NCBI GenBank assembly: GCA_018417955.1
Contig: JACTVC010000017.1
Span: forward strand, 1,116,001-1,180,000
DNA from: Laccaria trichodermophora
Taxonomy: Eukaryota > Basidiomycota > Agaricomycetes > Agaricales > Hydnangiaceae
Direction: 5' to 3'
Length of the DNA: 64,000 bases
Shown here: piece by piece, positions 1 to 10,963 of the stretch
How positions within the stretch are numbered: position 1 is the first letter of the stretch
Layout of the letters: each line of letters begins with the position of its first letter
The notes under the pieces: generated by a model
What the model saw: only the letters and a program-made list of their open reading frames with translations
The model's database searches: none
Told to the model about the DNA's origin: nothing
Position numbers and translations under genes: made by a program

Positions 1-42
1 TATACCATCAAGGATCTAAAATACTCATCTCTCTGCGTCTAG

Positions 43-1773
43 CGGATATGGGAGCGAGAAAGAGAATCTCGCAGCCGAGAAAGAACACGAAAATGCAGCA
101 GCAAAGGGCTACCGGCCTTGTGCGGTTCTTCTTCTTTCTTTCTGTCACCATTCTGAACTAGGTCTTCCAGGCCCCACTTGCAAGAAGATGAACGACCTTA
201 GTGCGGACAGGATCTTTAAATCTGCTGCGTTTGAGCCGTCAGACGAGGAATTAAGCAATCATGCCAGGTCAAAACGTCAAGAGAAAAAGGCTAGGAGCGG
301 CCGAGGTGTCATTGTAAAGTCACAGTGTTCACCGTCGCCACTCAAATCTTTTGAGGATTTCCTGATGTCGGATTCCGATGATGATCTCCCTGACGTTGCC
401 AATATGTTCGAGGATCGTCCGAAGAAGCGCCAGAAGAAAGATATGAAATCTGCGCTAGACGATGTAAGTGCTTGTTCGGTTCCAATGTGCCCCCTCTCAT
501 AACACATGTAGGACGAGATGATCGATCTTACAATGGGCGATATCACTTCATCCAAGACGTCGAGGGTGAAGTCGGAACTCGATGACTCTGACGTCGAAAT
601 CTTCGATGGGACTACTTCGCTAGGCAAACGGACGAGAGAATCATCGCCCATGCCCCCTGGCAAGGGCAAGGGACGAGCTAGCTTTGGAAACGGAAATAGT
701 TCTGACCCTTCTGATGCTGTACTCGCTACTTGGCGACGGGGAGACGATGACATGGAGCCAAGCACGAAAATGTTGGCCTTGATTGATTATTTGAAAGAAT
801 GGGAGTCCACCGGAGACAAGACTATCTGTTACTCGCAATGTGAGCATCCTTCCTTTCAGTTACCAGGTTATCCGTAACGAATATGATCTAGGGACTTCCA
901 TGCTGGATTTGATTGAAACCTTGTTTTCTCGTCATGGAATCCGAAGTCTGCGCTTTGACGGAAAGATGGATCGAACTTCGAGAGATGCTACCCTTGCCTC
1001 TTTCAAGCAAATCGGAGGACCCAAAGTCATTCTGATAAGGTGAAGTCTCTTTCATGTTACATTGGCTGAAACGTATCCTTACGGGAACCGTCATCCAGCA
1101 CCAAGTGCGGTAGTGTTGGGTGAGTGAAATGTAACTTCAAGGAAGATACCCTTCAACTCCTTCCCAGTTTGAATTTGGTTTCAGCAAATCGCATTGTCAA
1201 GTAAGGACATATTTCCATTCGTGTGGCGCGTTGATTAATTTGTGAACATTACAGCATGGATCTATCTTGGAATTACGCCGCTGAGTCCCAGGCATACGAC
1301 AGGTTGTTCAAGAGCATTCATTGTCAACGGGAGAAGATGCTAAGCGTCGTTACATAGATGCCATCGAATTGGCCAAGAAAAGACTGTCTACGTCAAGCGC
1401 CTTGTTGTTGAGAACACCATCGAAGAACGGTTAGTATTTCGAGCTCACATGGCGATCCACTTTGACTAAGCTACTCTCTTCTGCAGCATGTTGAAGTTGC
1501 AAGACGTGAAAGTTGGTACGTACTTGAGCCTACTCTCAGGCACTCGGGATTGTGACCCACAATTCCATTTTCAGGTCTCGCGGAAGCCGCTCTCGGCGAA
1601 GGGACCGGAGCCAAACTCCACAAACTCAGTGTCAAAGATATCAAATATGTTTGTCCAAGTTACTTTTACTGCCCTGGCTATCTCTGATTTTGCTGTAGCT
1701 CTTCGGGATGGGGCCTAAGCAGGGCAACAACGCTGGCAACAAGCCTCCTCAGGCTGACAGCGACGATGATTAG
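43..1773 (+). CDS. SNF2-family helicase/translocase with RING finger, C-terminal part (5' end outside window)
   Basis: This is the 3' part of a Rad5/Rad16/Uls1-type SNF2 ATPase, a nuclear DNA translocase linked to repair or SUMO/ubiquitin pathways. Eleven exons can be joined: 43-119, 171-463, 512-839, 892-1039, 1099-1119, 1168-1200, 1255-1302, 1358-1429, 1487-1515, 1575-1648 and 1699-1773. They keep one frame for 399 codons including the stop. The fragment opens with the second half of a RING-like zinc motif (YRPCPTCKKM). An acidic, Ser-rich linker follows. Helicase lobe 2 comes next, with YSQWTSMLDLI, the motif V block around CGSVGLNLV, and the motif VI box QAYDRCHRIGQEK, which carries the ATPase arginines. 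The tail reads VENTIEERMLKLQ. Lobe 1 lies upstream of the window. Without splicing the region shows several in-frame stops that look like damage, but every one falls in a GT-AG intron, so the gene appears intact. Family assignment is firm; which of Rad16, Uls1 or HLTF it matches is not. Confidence 0.88.
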
Positions 1774-2230
1774 CAGCCCTCGTCGCTGTCCTCCAGGACA
1801 GTTATTCCATTGCAGTTTTACATTATGCGACGATAATATGTGCTTGTCCACAAGGCAATTCTAAACGCAGCCTCCCTCCTAAACAAACTTTGTATTTCTG
1901 ACTATTTTATGGTGGACTAATGTCCACGGTCTTGATAATCAAAGCATCTTGTTTTCTTCGTCTGAAAGGTTGTGCGGCGACCTATGTAACATCGGCAACT
2001 GTGTCCTCGTGTTCTGCCAAGAGAAAGTCGTTCATCTAAATTGTCCCAGGTATGTTTAACATGAGTTACATGATATGTGCGTGCGATTAACGTGAGGTAG
2101 ATTACATATGTCCGTGTCCGAATCCAATGCTGGTTTGTGTAACGGTGTCATGATCTAACCGTCAAGGAGTCAACCATTGAGTTGCCGCACGAGGAGGATA
2201 AGAAATGACAAACATTACATTGAAAGTTCC
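1774..2230. other. Intergenic, convergent 3' flanks
   Basis: This stretch separates the stop codon of the SNF2 gene from the stop codon of the minus-strand secreted-protein gene. I see only AT-rich 3'-flank sequence and no supportable gene or repeat. Confidence 0.5.
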
Positions 2231-2690
2231 TCAAAGCAAGAGTGCAGCAATCCCCGCCATAACCGCCAGTGCCACGCCCTCACTACTCAACGCGAGTCGG
2301 AAGGCAGCATTACCATTAGGGAGCGGGGGCGCTTTGAATGTGGTCACTGGTGCAGGTGTCCTTGCATATGATGTTACAAGGGACGTGGGAGCTGTTGTCG
2401 TTGTTGCTGAACGGGTAGGTGTGGTTGTGGAGGGTGTCGTGGATGTGGACAACACCGTTGGCACTGATGTGGTCGTACTGCATAGTGCGTGAGCAAAAAA
2501 GTTTGCGGGGGGGAGGACGCAAAACTCACATGCTAGTGACGTCCGTGGTAGTGGCGACGTCCGGGAGGGTCGTTGTAGATGTTGGCACAGGCAGATTGGT
2601 GAGGCTGCCATCCGTACCGGTCGAGGTGCCATCCTGAGCAAAGGCACCGAATGCCAACATGATAATCGTCATTAAACTTGTGCACCTCAT
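2231..2690 (-). CDS. Small secreted Ser/Thr-rich protein, GPI-anchor type
   Basis: The two exons are 2690-2530 and 2477-2231 (read on the minus strand), giving 135 residues. The first 18 residues (MRCTSLMTIIMLAFGAFA) form a clear signal peptide ending at an AFA-Q cleavage site. The middle is almost entirely Thr, Ser, Pro and Val, a typical O-mannosylated stalk. The last 20 residues are hydrophobic after a small-residue stretch, as in a GPI-attachment signal. It is therefore probably a cell-wall or plasma-membrane surface protein. No catalytic domain is visible. The donor GTGAGT and acceptor ATGCAG are canonical, and splicing is needed to join the signal peptide to the stalk. A second gene of the same layout lies 0.8 kb upstream on the same strand. 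The specific function is unknown. Confidence 0.72.
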
Positions 2691-2781
2691 GATGGTGATG
2701 AACTGGAAAGTGGAAAACGTTTGAAAGAAGAAGACGGAGAGAAGAGGTTTTGCTGGAGCTGGAGTCACAAACCGCCAAGCT

Positions 2782-2795
2782 CTTATAATATATTG
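2782..2795 (-). promoter_or_regulatory. TATA-like element of the secreted-protein gene
   Basis: Read on the minus strand, the segment contains TATATTATAAGAG about 95 nt upstream of the start codon at 2690. Its position and sequence fit a TATA box, but nothing else supports it. Confidence 0.3.
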
Positions 2796-3463
2796 CGATC
2801 GAGAGGTGGTCGACCGCACACCACGGAGAGAGGGTCTTGACTCGTCATGACATACAAAAAACACAACCTGTTCTGGATGAACGCCTCGTTGTGGATGTTT
2901 GAGTTCCTCGCGCGCAACGCATGCCCTGCCCTTTGCTTATCGGAGTACCGGTATGTCCTCCATATCTAATCTTTGAAGGGTGATACTGCAAGAGACGCCG
3001 CGTGAGGCAATATGGGCGCGAAACAAGTGACTTTGTTCCGTCATGGGTCCTTCGAAGGAGTTACCCACACGCCAATTGAGTGGTCTGGCGAGGAGGCTGT
3101 AAGGTTTGCGGGCGTTCTTTTATAAGAGGCTAGTTTGAAAACTTGGCTCAAAACATCCTGCATATCGGATCTCCCGGCCCGCCAAGCAACTGCCCTGTCT
3201 TCTATGTGTCTGGTCACCAGATGGCAAAGCTAGCCGCCGGAATGCTATTCTGTGTTGTGCCCAAGATGACGCTGTATAACTGGCGGAAGTTCAGAGGGTT
3301 GCGACGGCAGGGGTGAATTGCTGAGAAATGAAAGTTAGCATCATATTTCGCAAAGGGTATTCAACACCACTTTTCCACACCACGTTACCGACGTGTAGTG
3401 CGCTCACACCTTGTCGCCCAATGGTTGCAAAAAAATGTCCATAATCATATCAGTGACATACTG
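2796..3463. other. Intergenic
   Basis: This lies between the two secreted-protein genes and presumably holds the promoter of the downstream one. I see no ORF with family resemblance and no repeat. Confidence 0.4.
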
Positions 3464-3966
3464 CTAGAGGAAGAACAAAAGCGAAGATAGAAGGGTTGCC
3501 AGTACGTAGTTGCCGCCTTCCAAGCCTTTCATGGATAAAGCTCCAGAAGAAGGTTTGCTACTCGTGGTAGCAGACGTGGAGGAACTTGAAGACGAGGTGC
3601 GTGAGCCCGTAGACGTACTTGACAGCGTCGATGAAGGGAATGGGCTCGTTGTGGTTGAAGTTGTTGGTAGAGTAGTCGGCACAGCGGTAGGGGTTGTACT
3701 GGTGGTGATGGTTGTGCTGGTTATGCTGGTAGGCAATGGAGTCGTTTGACTCCCGGTGGTGGTGGGAAGAGTGTAAGAGCGACTGCTCTTAGTGCTACAA
3801 TTGAGACTTTCAGTACTGGACACAGTAAAAATCGGGTAACGTACTATGGCCCGCCGCTGGGTAGTACGTGACTACGTATACTGAGCGTAGAACTTGTGGT
3901 GCTTTCTTGGGCAAGGGCACCAAGTACGGTTGCAGACAGTAATAAAAGGGGCGTCAATAACTTCAT
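3464..3966 (-). CDS. Small secreted Ser/Thr-rich protein, GPI-anchor type (second copy of this layout)
   Basis: Exon 1 starts at 3966 with a strong signal peptide (MKLLTPLLLLSATVLGALA, then Q). It must be spliced to an exon beginning at 3843 that encodes the Ser/Thr-rich stalk and a hydrophobic C-terminus (YVLATLLSSLLFFL). Two donors keep the frame: GTTCTA after 3894 (51-nt intron, 150 aa) or GTATAC after 3882 (154 aa). I prefer the first because 51 nt is the usual intron size here. The mature protein is over half Ser and Thr with a single internal Cys, so it is probably a heavily O-glycosylated GPI-anchored wall protein. The second exon taken alone lacks any secretion signal and would be misread as cytosolic. 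Function is unknown. The sequence is only loosely similar to its neighbour at 2231-2690, and the relationship rests on layout and proximity. Confidence 0.65.
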
Positions 3967-4641
3967 CTAGTCAACTGTATGGTGAGTTGGGAAGGGGCGC
4001 CTGCTACCCATGCCATGCAGATATCGCTTTAAATGGGAGGAGAAGAGCTATTAATAGGATAGAAGGTCCATGCTTCAATGTATTTTTACAGCAGAGTACA
4101 CGTACCCAATGCCATGCTCACAACTGGCATGATTGCGACAGATGACGATCCTATGATTCCTATCCAGATTCCTCCGAGTCGGATCCAAGAGAGGCGCAGG
4201 ACAGCCAGAACTCTCACTTGGGCTAAGCGTAATTTGAGTTCTCGAGATCATTGGGTGCCGTTAGAATTGTCAAAATGCTATCTTGGTGCCGTCACTGACA
4301 TGAGAGTTGCAATTGAATCAGGTGACAAGTCACGTTGAAGTCGCGTGCCACAAATATGGTCAAGCAGGAACAAACGCGCACGAAATCCTGAAGATGTCCC
4401 CCCCTCTATAATTGTATCGGGGGCAACGTCGAGATGTAATGATTCGTTCAATCAGAATATTTTTGTTATGATACAAGAAAATATATAAGCAAATACCAAC
4501 GTAGTGGATTGGAGTTACAAAAGCAACAGGATACGCAAAAGGATTACCAAATACACATCTTGACAGTTTCGCTGAAGACCAAGGCCAAGCAAAGCATGGA
4601 TACAACCCAGCATTCTGTTTCGTTTCGAGTTCACCACCAGA
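3967..4641. other. Intergenic
   Basis: This is the region between the secreted-protein gene and the 3' end of the La gene. Several short ORFs occur, but none has convincing composition, splice structure or family similarity. Confidence 0.4.
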
Positions 4642-6508
4642 CTACGACTCCTCGCCTTCGGTCTTGCTTCTTTTTGACGTGGAAGGCGCAAGCATCGGAG
4701 GCGCAGCCGTTCCCCGCTGGCCAACAAGGGGGCCACCATCAGGCTCCACAGCGCGTTTCCTCTTCTCCCCAACCTCTTCCCCCTTTTGTTGTCCCTTCTC
4801 TTTCTCTCGCTCAGCGTTCCGGTCCCCGCCACGACGTTGCCTATCACCGTGGCCTCCCCGTCCTCGGCCTCCTCGTCCACCTCCTCGTCCACCGCCGCCA
4901 CGCCCGCGGCCTCGCCCGCGACCACCACTATCCCTGTCTCGGGAGAAGCCGCCTTGCAGAGCTAGTTTAGCCCCGGATTGGGCACGTTCGATTTGGAACT
5001 GTTTTTCATCCTCCTCTGTACGCCTCTCATATCAGAAAACAGTGAAAACAACTGGAGAGAAAACGTACCGCTAGGTAAAGTCCAAGTCACCTCATTTTCA
5101 TTGATGGTCTTGATCGTTTCCTTGATGTACGTGATGTCCTCTTCTGACAATGCCTTATGGAACCCAACAAGGCCGTGGTTATCTCCACGGGAGTATTTAA
5201 TGAAAGGAGCTCTGCCGTCAAACCTTTCCTTCACTGGGTCCTAAATCACTCATTGAACAGACGCACGCAAGGGCACCGAGAAAGAAAAGGTACCTTGATC
5301 TCCTGCCACTTCACATCACCACCACACCCATCGAATTTGAGTGTAGCACCCTTCACAAACGGTATCTCCTTCTCATCCACGGTCCCATTCCCCTCTTTGT
5401 CTTTTGTGATGAGGAGCTTGGTGCCCATGAACTCGAGGAACACCTCCTTGGCTGTCTCCGAGTCTTCTTTTGGCTTCTTGTCCTGCTTTGCTTTCGCCAT
5501 TTCGCGGAATGCGTTGAAACCACGGGTGTTGTTGGCGATGAGGTTTCGACGGTTGTTGGCCGACTTGCCAGTGAGGCCTTTTTCTTTGATTTTCATTTCG
5601 CAATACGCGTCTCTGGAGAAGTGCGTGTTGGTCGATAAAGATTTGGAAGAGGGACAGAAGGGGGGGGCGTACTTTGTCATGATGAGCAGTTCCTTGCCTT
5701 CGAATGTTGGCTTGGGATCTGCCTTGAGAAATGCGTCGACTGATGCATAGTCAACGAATTCGGCGAATACAGAGTTCTGTTCTGTGTTCAATAGATGTAT
5801 AATCTGGAGCATGAGATACGGACCTTGAAGCTCTTGTCGTCGCCTCTTCTCATGCGCACAGCAGTGGTTGTCCCATATTGGTTGAAAAATTCCTCAATAC
5901 GCTTCTGCAATGTGCTATCCTCATCTGGGAAGCCTTTCTAGTATCCAATTCGGGTCAATCCGTCGGCTACAAACTTCGAAGAATCCACATACTGCGTAAA
6001 CGCTCCTTTCAAAAGAGTCCTTAGGTTCCTGGACCTCCGTCCTTCGTCGGACTTTGGTACCAGTTTCATCGACCTCCAAAAAGTCGCTGAGGCGGAGAGC
6101 GTTCGCTATCCACTCCTCACCGTTAGCGCTGAACTCCCGCATGCGCTTGAACGAAGCGACGGTGTGCACTGGAACCCAGTGATCTGGGTCTTTTGTGTAT
6201 AATGTCCACATGAACCTGAATGAACGAAACGGTGAGCCGGAAAAAAAAGATGGGTATAGCAGACGAGACGTACTTGTCATATGGAAGGTTGGAATCGGCA
6301 AAGTAGAACTCAACTAGCACGTCAACAGTTAACGTACGCGCCACGAAAAATATGAGATATGAGATGTACTCTGCTTAGCTGCCTTGGTCATTTGCTCCAT
6401 GAGCTTTCCGTCGTCCATTTTTGGTGCCTCACTGCTTTCTGCTGTGGGTTCTGTGGTTGGCGCGGAGTCGATGACGATGGACTCTTCTATGGGTGTCGCT
6501 TCAGCCAT
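4642..6508 (-). CDS. LHP1: La-type RNA-binding protein (La motif, RRM, C-terminal xRRM, RGG tail)
   Basis: This is a La homologue, which binds the 3' UUU-OH of new RNA polymerase III transcripts and assists tRNA folding in the nucleus. Eight exons read from 6508: 6508-6370, 6313-6274, 6215-5993, 5937-5824, 5776-5673, 5612-5294, 5240-5069 and 5015-4642, adding up to 494 residues. The La motif carries VEFYFADSNLPYDKFMW-like residues (the exon junction supplies DKFMW). An RRM follows (KGFPDEDSTLQKRIEEFF, then NSVFAEFVD). A second, xRRM-like domain contains FIKYSRGDNHGLVGF. The tail is RGG/GRG-rich and ends in a basic KRSK stretch. The protein is slightly longer than the roughly 400-residue animal La. 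The family call is secure. The symbol is that of the yeast orthologue, and orthology is inferred from domain order only. Confidence 0.93.
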
Positions 6509-7684
6509 ATTTTGGGAGGAATAAGTCAGAAATAAGTAAATGAAGGGAAGGGTAAGAGATGGATGGAAGAGTCAGATTTTGTCAGTGTTGAGATTGAAGA
6601 TAAGGAATTGGGGTTAGGGTCTGCATAACTCTGGATCAAACCACATCTCCACTGATTTTTTTTTTCTGGATGTCACTCGAAAACACCCGTACGAAGAACG
6701 AGAAAATGAACAAGTTTTGGATATTTATCCCGCCCCCGGGCGTCCCCTGAGCCCTTGGAACATATCATCGATACATCATCTTATCTTGCTTGTTTGTTCA
6801 AGCTTATTTGGTGCTATGTATCGCCGTCCCTTTGGTGCCTAACAATACTCGTGAGCACCTCCACGTCGACCTTTTTACCTTCCTTCGATGTCTGTTCGGC
6901 AAACTTCTTTCGTAAGGCCTCAACTTTTTCCATGGAGTTCTCGGAGGACCGCATGGACGTTGGCAGTTGCCTTTTATTTATGGTTTTTCTTTTTGGCGCT
7001 CAACGGTGACGACCGGAAGCAATTTCCAAACCTGCAGTGTATTTGCGAACCTCGTACCGATACAGCCGTCCCTATCAAGCCCCCATCATCCCTCCTGTCG
7101 CCGATGCTTGTCATAAACATTGCTCAAACTGAGTCACGAGCTCTTGGCTAGCACCCGCTTCTCGCGATAGGTTTGAAGGATGTCTACGAATGGACGACGG
7201 AAGTAAATTCTTGTTTCCTCTTCGCGACCACTGTTTTGCGGCAATTACGATCAGCACAATGGTCGCCTACTTAGGTAATACTTAGGCTCAACTTGGTTGC
7301 ATCATTCCCAAAATAGGATGGTGCCTGGTGTTTAGGTAACGCAATCTTTATCGGACTGATGATGCCTTGGCAACGATTTTTCATTTTGGACACGTTCATG
7401 AAGGTTCATGACGAGGGCGGCGCAGGGCGCTCTTTTTTCAACTTGAACCTGACTCTTGGCTTTCCCTCCTACCCCCAACTCCAAAACGAACTTTGGATTG
7501 TAAAGGGCTTATTTCCTGTGTTTTCTTCGATTATCCTGCGCCTCAGCATCGACTTCCTGGCGAATTCCAAATTTCCCGCAGAGGCACTGGCATTGATCGA
7601 GGATCGCTACTTATCAAATTTGCTGTTCAGGGAAAAGCTGGGCAAATAGCTCGATTTGAACATCCGCCGCCCGTTAGACATTTC
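6509..7684. other. Intergenic, divergent upstream region of La and GH71 genes
   Basis: This 1.2-kb stretch separates two divergent genes. A 97-codon ORF at 7359-7649 has no recognisable feature. Promoters for both genes presumably lie here. Confidence 0.4.
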
Positions 7685-7690
7685 TATAAA
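7685..7690 (+). promoter_or_regulatory. TATA box candidate for the GH71 gene
   Basis: TATAAA occurs 180 nt upstream of the signal-peptide ATG at 7870, followed by a pyrimidine-rich stretch typical of fungal promoters. The call rests on sequence and position alone. Confidence 0.35.
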
Positions 7691-7869
7691 TCCCATTGGG
7701 TTTGTTGAAAGTCCTCTTTCTAGCCCTTGTACCCAGCCACCGTCACCACAAGCTTCCCTTCTCTGTTTCGTTCGAGGATTCGCCTCGAAGCGCCCGCCTT
7801 TCAGGCAGCACACTCTTTATTCACCTACACCGCGGCACTCTCGCCGCACACAGTCTTTTCTTATCTATC

Positions 7870-10503
7870 ATGTTCGCCCTTCTGCCTCTCCTTCCCTTGT
7901 TTTCTCTGGTTCTGTCTATTTCTCCCTCTGTTGCGCTCAATTCGCATCGCTCGTTAAATTCGGATGTCGTCCTCAAGCATAAACGCGTCGCAAGTAACCT
8001 CAGCAATAGGACTCTCCTGGTCGGTGACGATCCCGCGGAGTTGGTTAAGCGGGATGGAACAAAATACGTGTTCATGCACCATGTAAGCGCCCCAACCATA
8101 CTTTCATATTGTGCCCATTTCTTACGCAATCGCCTATAGATCGTTGGCAGTGCGTACAGCCTTTTCCCCCCGTGACCTCGCTCATTCCTCTCCCCGCCTC
8201 GTCCATCATAATTCCCATCTCATCGGTTATAAAAAAAGACACGTACGCTACTTTCAGACTCTCTTTTCTTCGGCATATTAATTTTTTTCCCCATCAAGAT
8301 ACCCTTATACCCAAGCCGACTGGGCTGATGACATCCAAAAAATCTCAGCCAAAGGCGTGTACGTCCCGCCCTCCCCCTTATTTATGTACCCGCATAATCA
8401 GGTTTTTTCAGTGACGCCCTTGCTCTGAACATCGGCTTTGACAGCTGGCAACCTGCCCAAGTTGCCTCTGCCTACGCTGCGGCCGTTGGTACCAATTTTA
8501 AACTCTTCATCTCTTTCGATTTTACAGAGATCGCATGCGACGTCAACAACGTTGCTAACTGGGTCAACCAATATGCCAACCATCCTAACCAGTTCAAGAT
8601 CAACGGCAAACCCTTCATCTCCAGCTTCTCTGGAGATTGCTTGGGAAATGCTGGATGGGCTAACCTGAAAGCCATGACCAATGGTTATGTTATGCCTTTT
8701 ATCTGGGGTCTAGAAGGCAATTTTAACAATTGGCCGGCATTGGATTCATGGTATTGGTGAGTGTGCAGGACGTCCTGGGTGAGTTTGCCGGTTAATTCTC
8801 GTATAGCTGGGGCTGTGCTTGGCCAGAAGGCAACTATGATAAAACTGTACGTTTTTTATTCTATGATGAGCGCGCACACACGGACTGACCTCTTTTTCCA
8901 GCCCGCCGACGACCAGTATTGTTCGTATCTTCTCGATTCTTCATCTCCTTACCTGTTGACCTTGAACTACTATCTAGATATTAACCAGCTCGGCTCCAGA
9001 TATGCTACTACCGTCAGCGGCTGGATGTTGTGCGTTTTTCCTTAAGTAATACTCGATAAACACGCACTAAGAAATCATCACACAGCGCTCATGACTCGGG
9101 CAAGAACTTCTACCAGCGAGGAGATGATTGGCTCATCAACAACCGCTGGGAGCAAATTGTCGGTATGAGAAATCAGCTCACCTTTGTTGAGATGGTCACT
9201 TGGTGTGTCTCCATAACTAATTTCATAATATTCGTCTCTAAATGATTGCTGTAGGAACGATTACGGAGAATCCGATTAGTAAATATTTTCTTGTCGACAG
9301 GAAGTGTCTCTGATCACTCTTTTCAGCTTTGGTCCGCTTAAGGGAGCTCCGCCGGCTTCAACATACTGGGCAGCCAACTATCCCCACACTGCATGGTTCG
9401 ACATGTCAGCCTACTACATTCAGGCCTTCAAAACTGGCAGCTACCCCGCTATCACTGTACGTATCGTCGTCCTCCCGCACGTTTAATTTTCATTTTTCTA
9501 AAATGGGCGCGCTTGCAGCAAGACGTTATCTACTACTGGTCCCGCCCTCATCCTAAGGGAGCTACCGCCTCTGCAGACCAATTTGGCAAACCTAGCGGAT
9601 GGGATTGGTCTTTGGTAAGTAGTCTTTTCGGTTTATTTTGTAATCCACGCTAGATGGCAATGATTAGGACTTTGTTTGGGCGGCAGTCTTCGCTACGGCG
9701 CCCGCCACCGTTACTCTGCAAGTCGGAGGCAATTCCCAGACGTTCAGCGTCACCGCTGGAGTCAATAAGCTCCAACTGCCCATGACAACAGGACAGATTA
9801 CCGTTACCATGGTTAGGGGAGGGCAGACGATAATCAGCAAGACGGATACTAACTTGAACATTATCAATAACCCCACCCAATGTAAGGCGAGAATCTTATG
9901 ACCGTTTTAACTTGCTGATGGGTTTGACGGTGAACAGACAACTACAATGCTTATGTTGGTTCTGCGAGTGAGTAGTTGTTCTTGTCAGTGGAATCACATA
10001 CTGATTATTGGACCAACCTTAGCCGCGACCGGCGGTGGAGGTGGTGGAGCAACAATTACGACATCACCTACAACATCAACTACTGCCTCCGCACCTGCAA
10101 ACACGTACGCCACAACCACATGGACCAGCGCGGGATGTTACGTCGACAATGCTGACCGCATGCTCCGCGGTTCATCGATCACCCAAGCTGGCATGACTGT
10201 TGAAAAATGCACTGGACTTTGTTTCAAGCAGAAATATAGAATTGCAGCGCTTGAGTATGGCACACAGTGTTACTGTGGAGCGCAGATGTTCACTACCAAC
10301 GGGGCGGGCGTTAAGGCCGCTTCCACTGATTGCAATATGCCTTGCGATGGTACGTTGCTTCTTCTGTTTCTCGCTAGGCAACTGAATCTAAATTGTTTTG
10401 TGTAGGCAACGCAGCGGAGACTTGTGGCGGAGGATGGCGCGCCAATGTGTATACACTGCCTGGGACTGTTCTCACCAAACGGAAGCTGCGCTTACTGTCA
10501 TGA
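7870..10503 (+). CDS. Secreted GH71 alpha-1,3-glucanase (mutanase) with C-terminal WSC domain
   Basis: This enzyme should cleave alpha-1,3-glucan, a wall polymer of fungi, outside the cell. A signal peptide (MFALLPLLPLFSLVLS) is followed by a propeptide ending at a KR site before DGTKYVF. The GH71 core contains NTYPYTQADWADDIQK, VDALALNIGFDSW, FISFDFTEIACDV, PFISSFSGDCLGN and MPFIWGLEGNFNNW. The family acids lie within SFDFTE and WGLEGNF. A beta-sandwich region, a Gly/Thr/Ser-rich linker and a Cys-rich WSC domain follow (GCYVDNADRMLRG to CGGGWRANVY). WSC domains bind glycans or act in wall sensing. The gene has many introns. Exon 1 is 7870-8082, and two micro-exons (8140-8149 and 8239-8242) must be included to give the conserved VGNTYPYT run. 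The 3' exon neighbours a duplicated segment (10133-13800). Start and stop codons are clear; the middle exon ends are approximate. Confidence 0.9.
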
Positions 10504-10963
10504 GTCAAGACATCCCCTCTTCTTATCCCCTCTCTTCCTTCTTTCCGTTTAGACCTCGGGTCGCATTGGTCGCCTCTTCAAACTTCTTCGGCTTCAACTT
10601 CAACTTCGGCTTCAAGCAACGACCTTCCTTCACCTGTAATTCACTCCTTTTTTCGGGTTTTGTTGGTGTCTAGACATCTCTGTATGTGTGTGTACCTCCC
10701 CATACCGCCCTATATTCCTATGTACAAAACACATTTATATCCTTATCCCTTATGCACATCTATGCACATCTGAGGCTGTAGTCCTTAGTTTCCGACTTGA
10801 CAAACGAGTTTGAATGGTAGTTTTTTGACCGCGTACTACATTTCTAATGCGTGATGAGGGTATGACGGCGAGGTATAAACAGCTGGCATGTCACGGCAAA
10901 TATTCGTTAGGGCTGGAGGCTACAAAGTCAAAGTCCATTGTCCATAAACGCGAGAGTTGTAGC
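10504..10963. other. Intergenic between convergent genes; source of the duplicated spacer
   Basis: This convergent spacer holds the 3' flanks of the GH71 gene and the minus-strand surface-protein gene. Its right-hand part (about 10700-10950) recurs with small changes at 12440-12700, which marks it as part of the tandem duplication. Confidence 0.7.

Noticed and set aside
188..1773. SNF2 gene as a pseudogene with many stops
   Set aside because: All stops fall in GT-AG introns; eleven exons join into one frame with every lobe-2 motif intact.
3510..3749. Val/Glu-rich plus-strand frame
   Set aside because: It is the complement of the Ser/Thr codon repeats of the secreted protein.
4664..5074. Pro/Arg-rich plus-strand frame of 136 codons
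   Set aside because: It is the antisense of the RGG tail of the La gene; composition explains the open frame.
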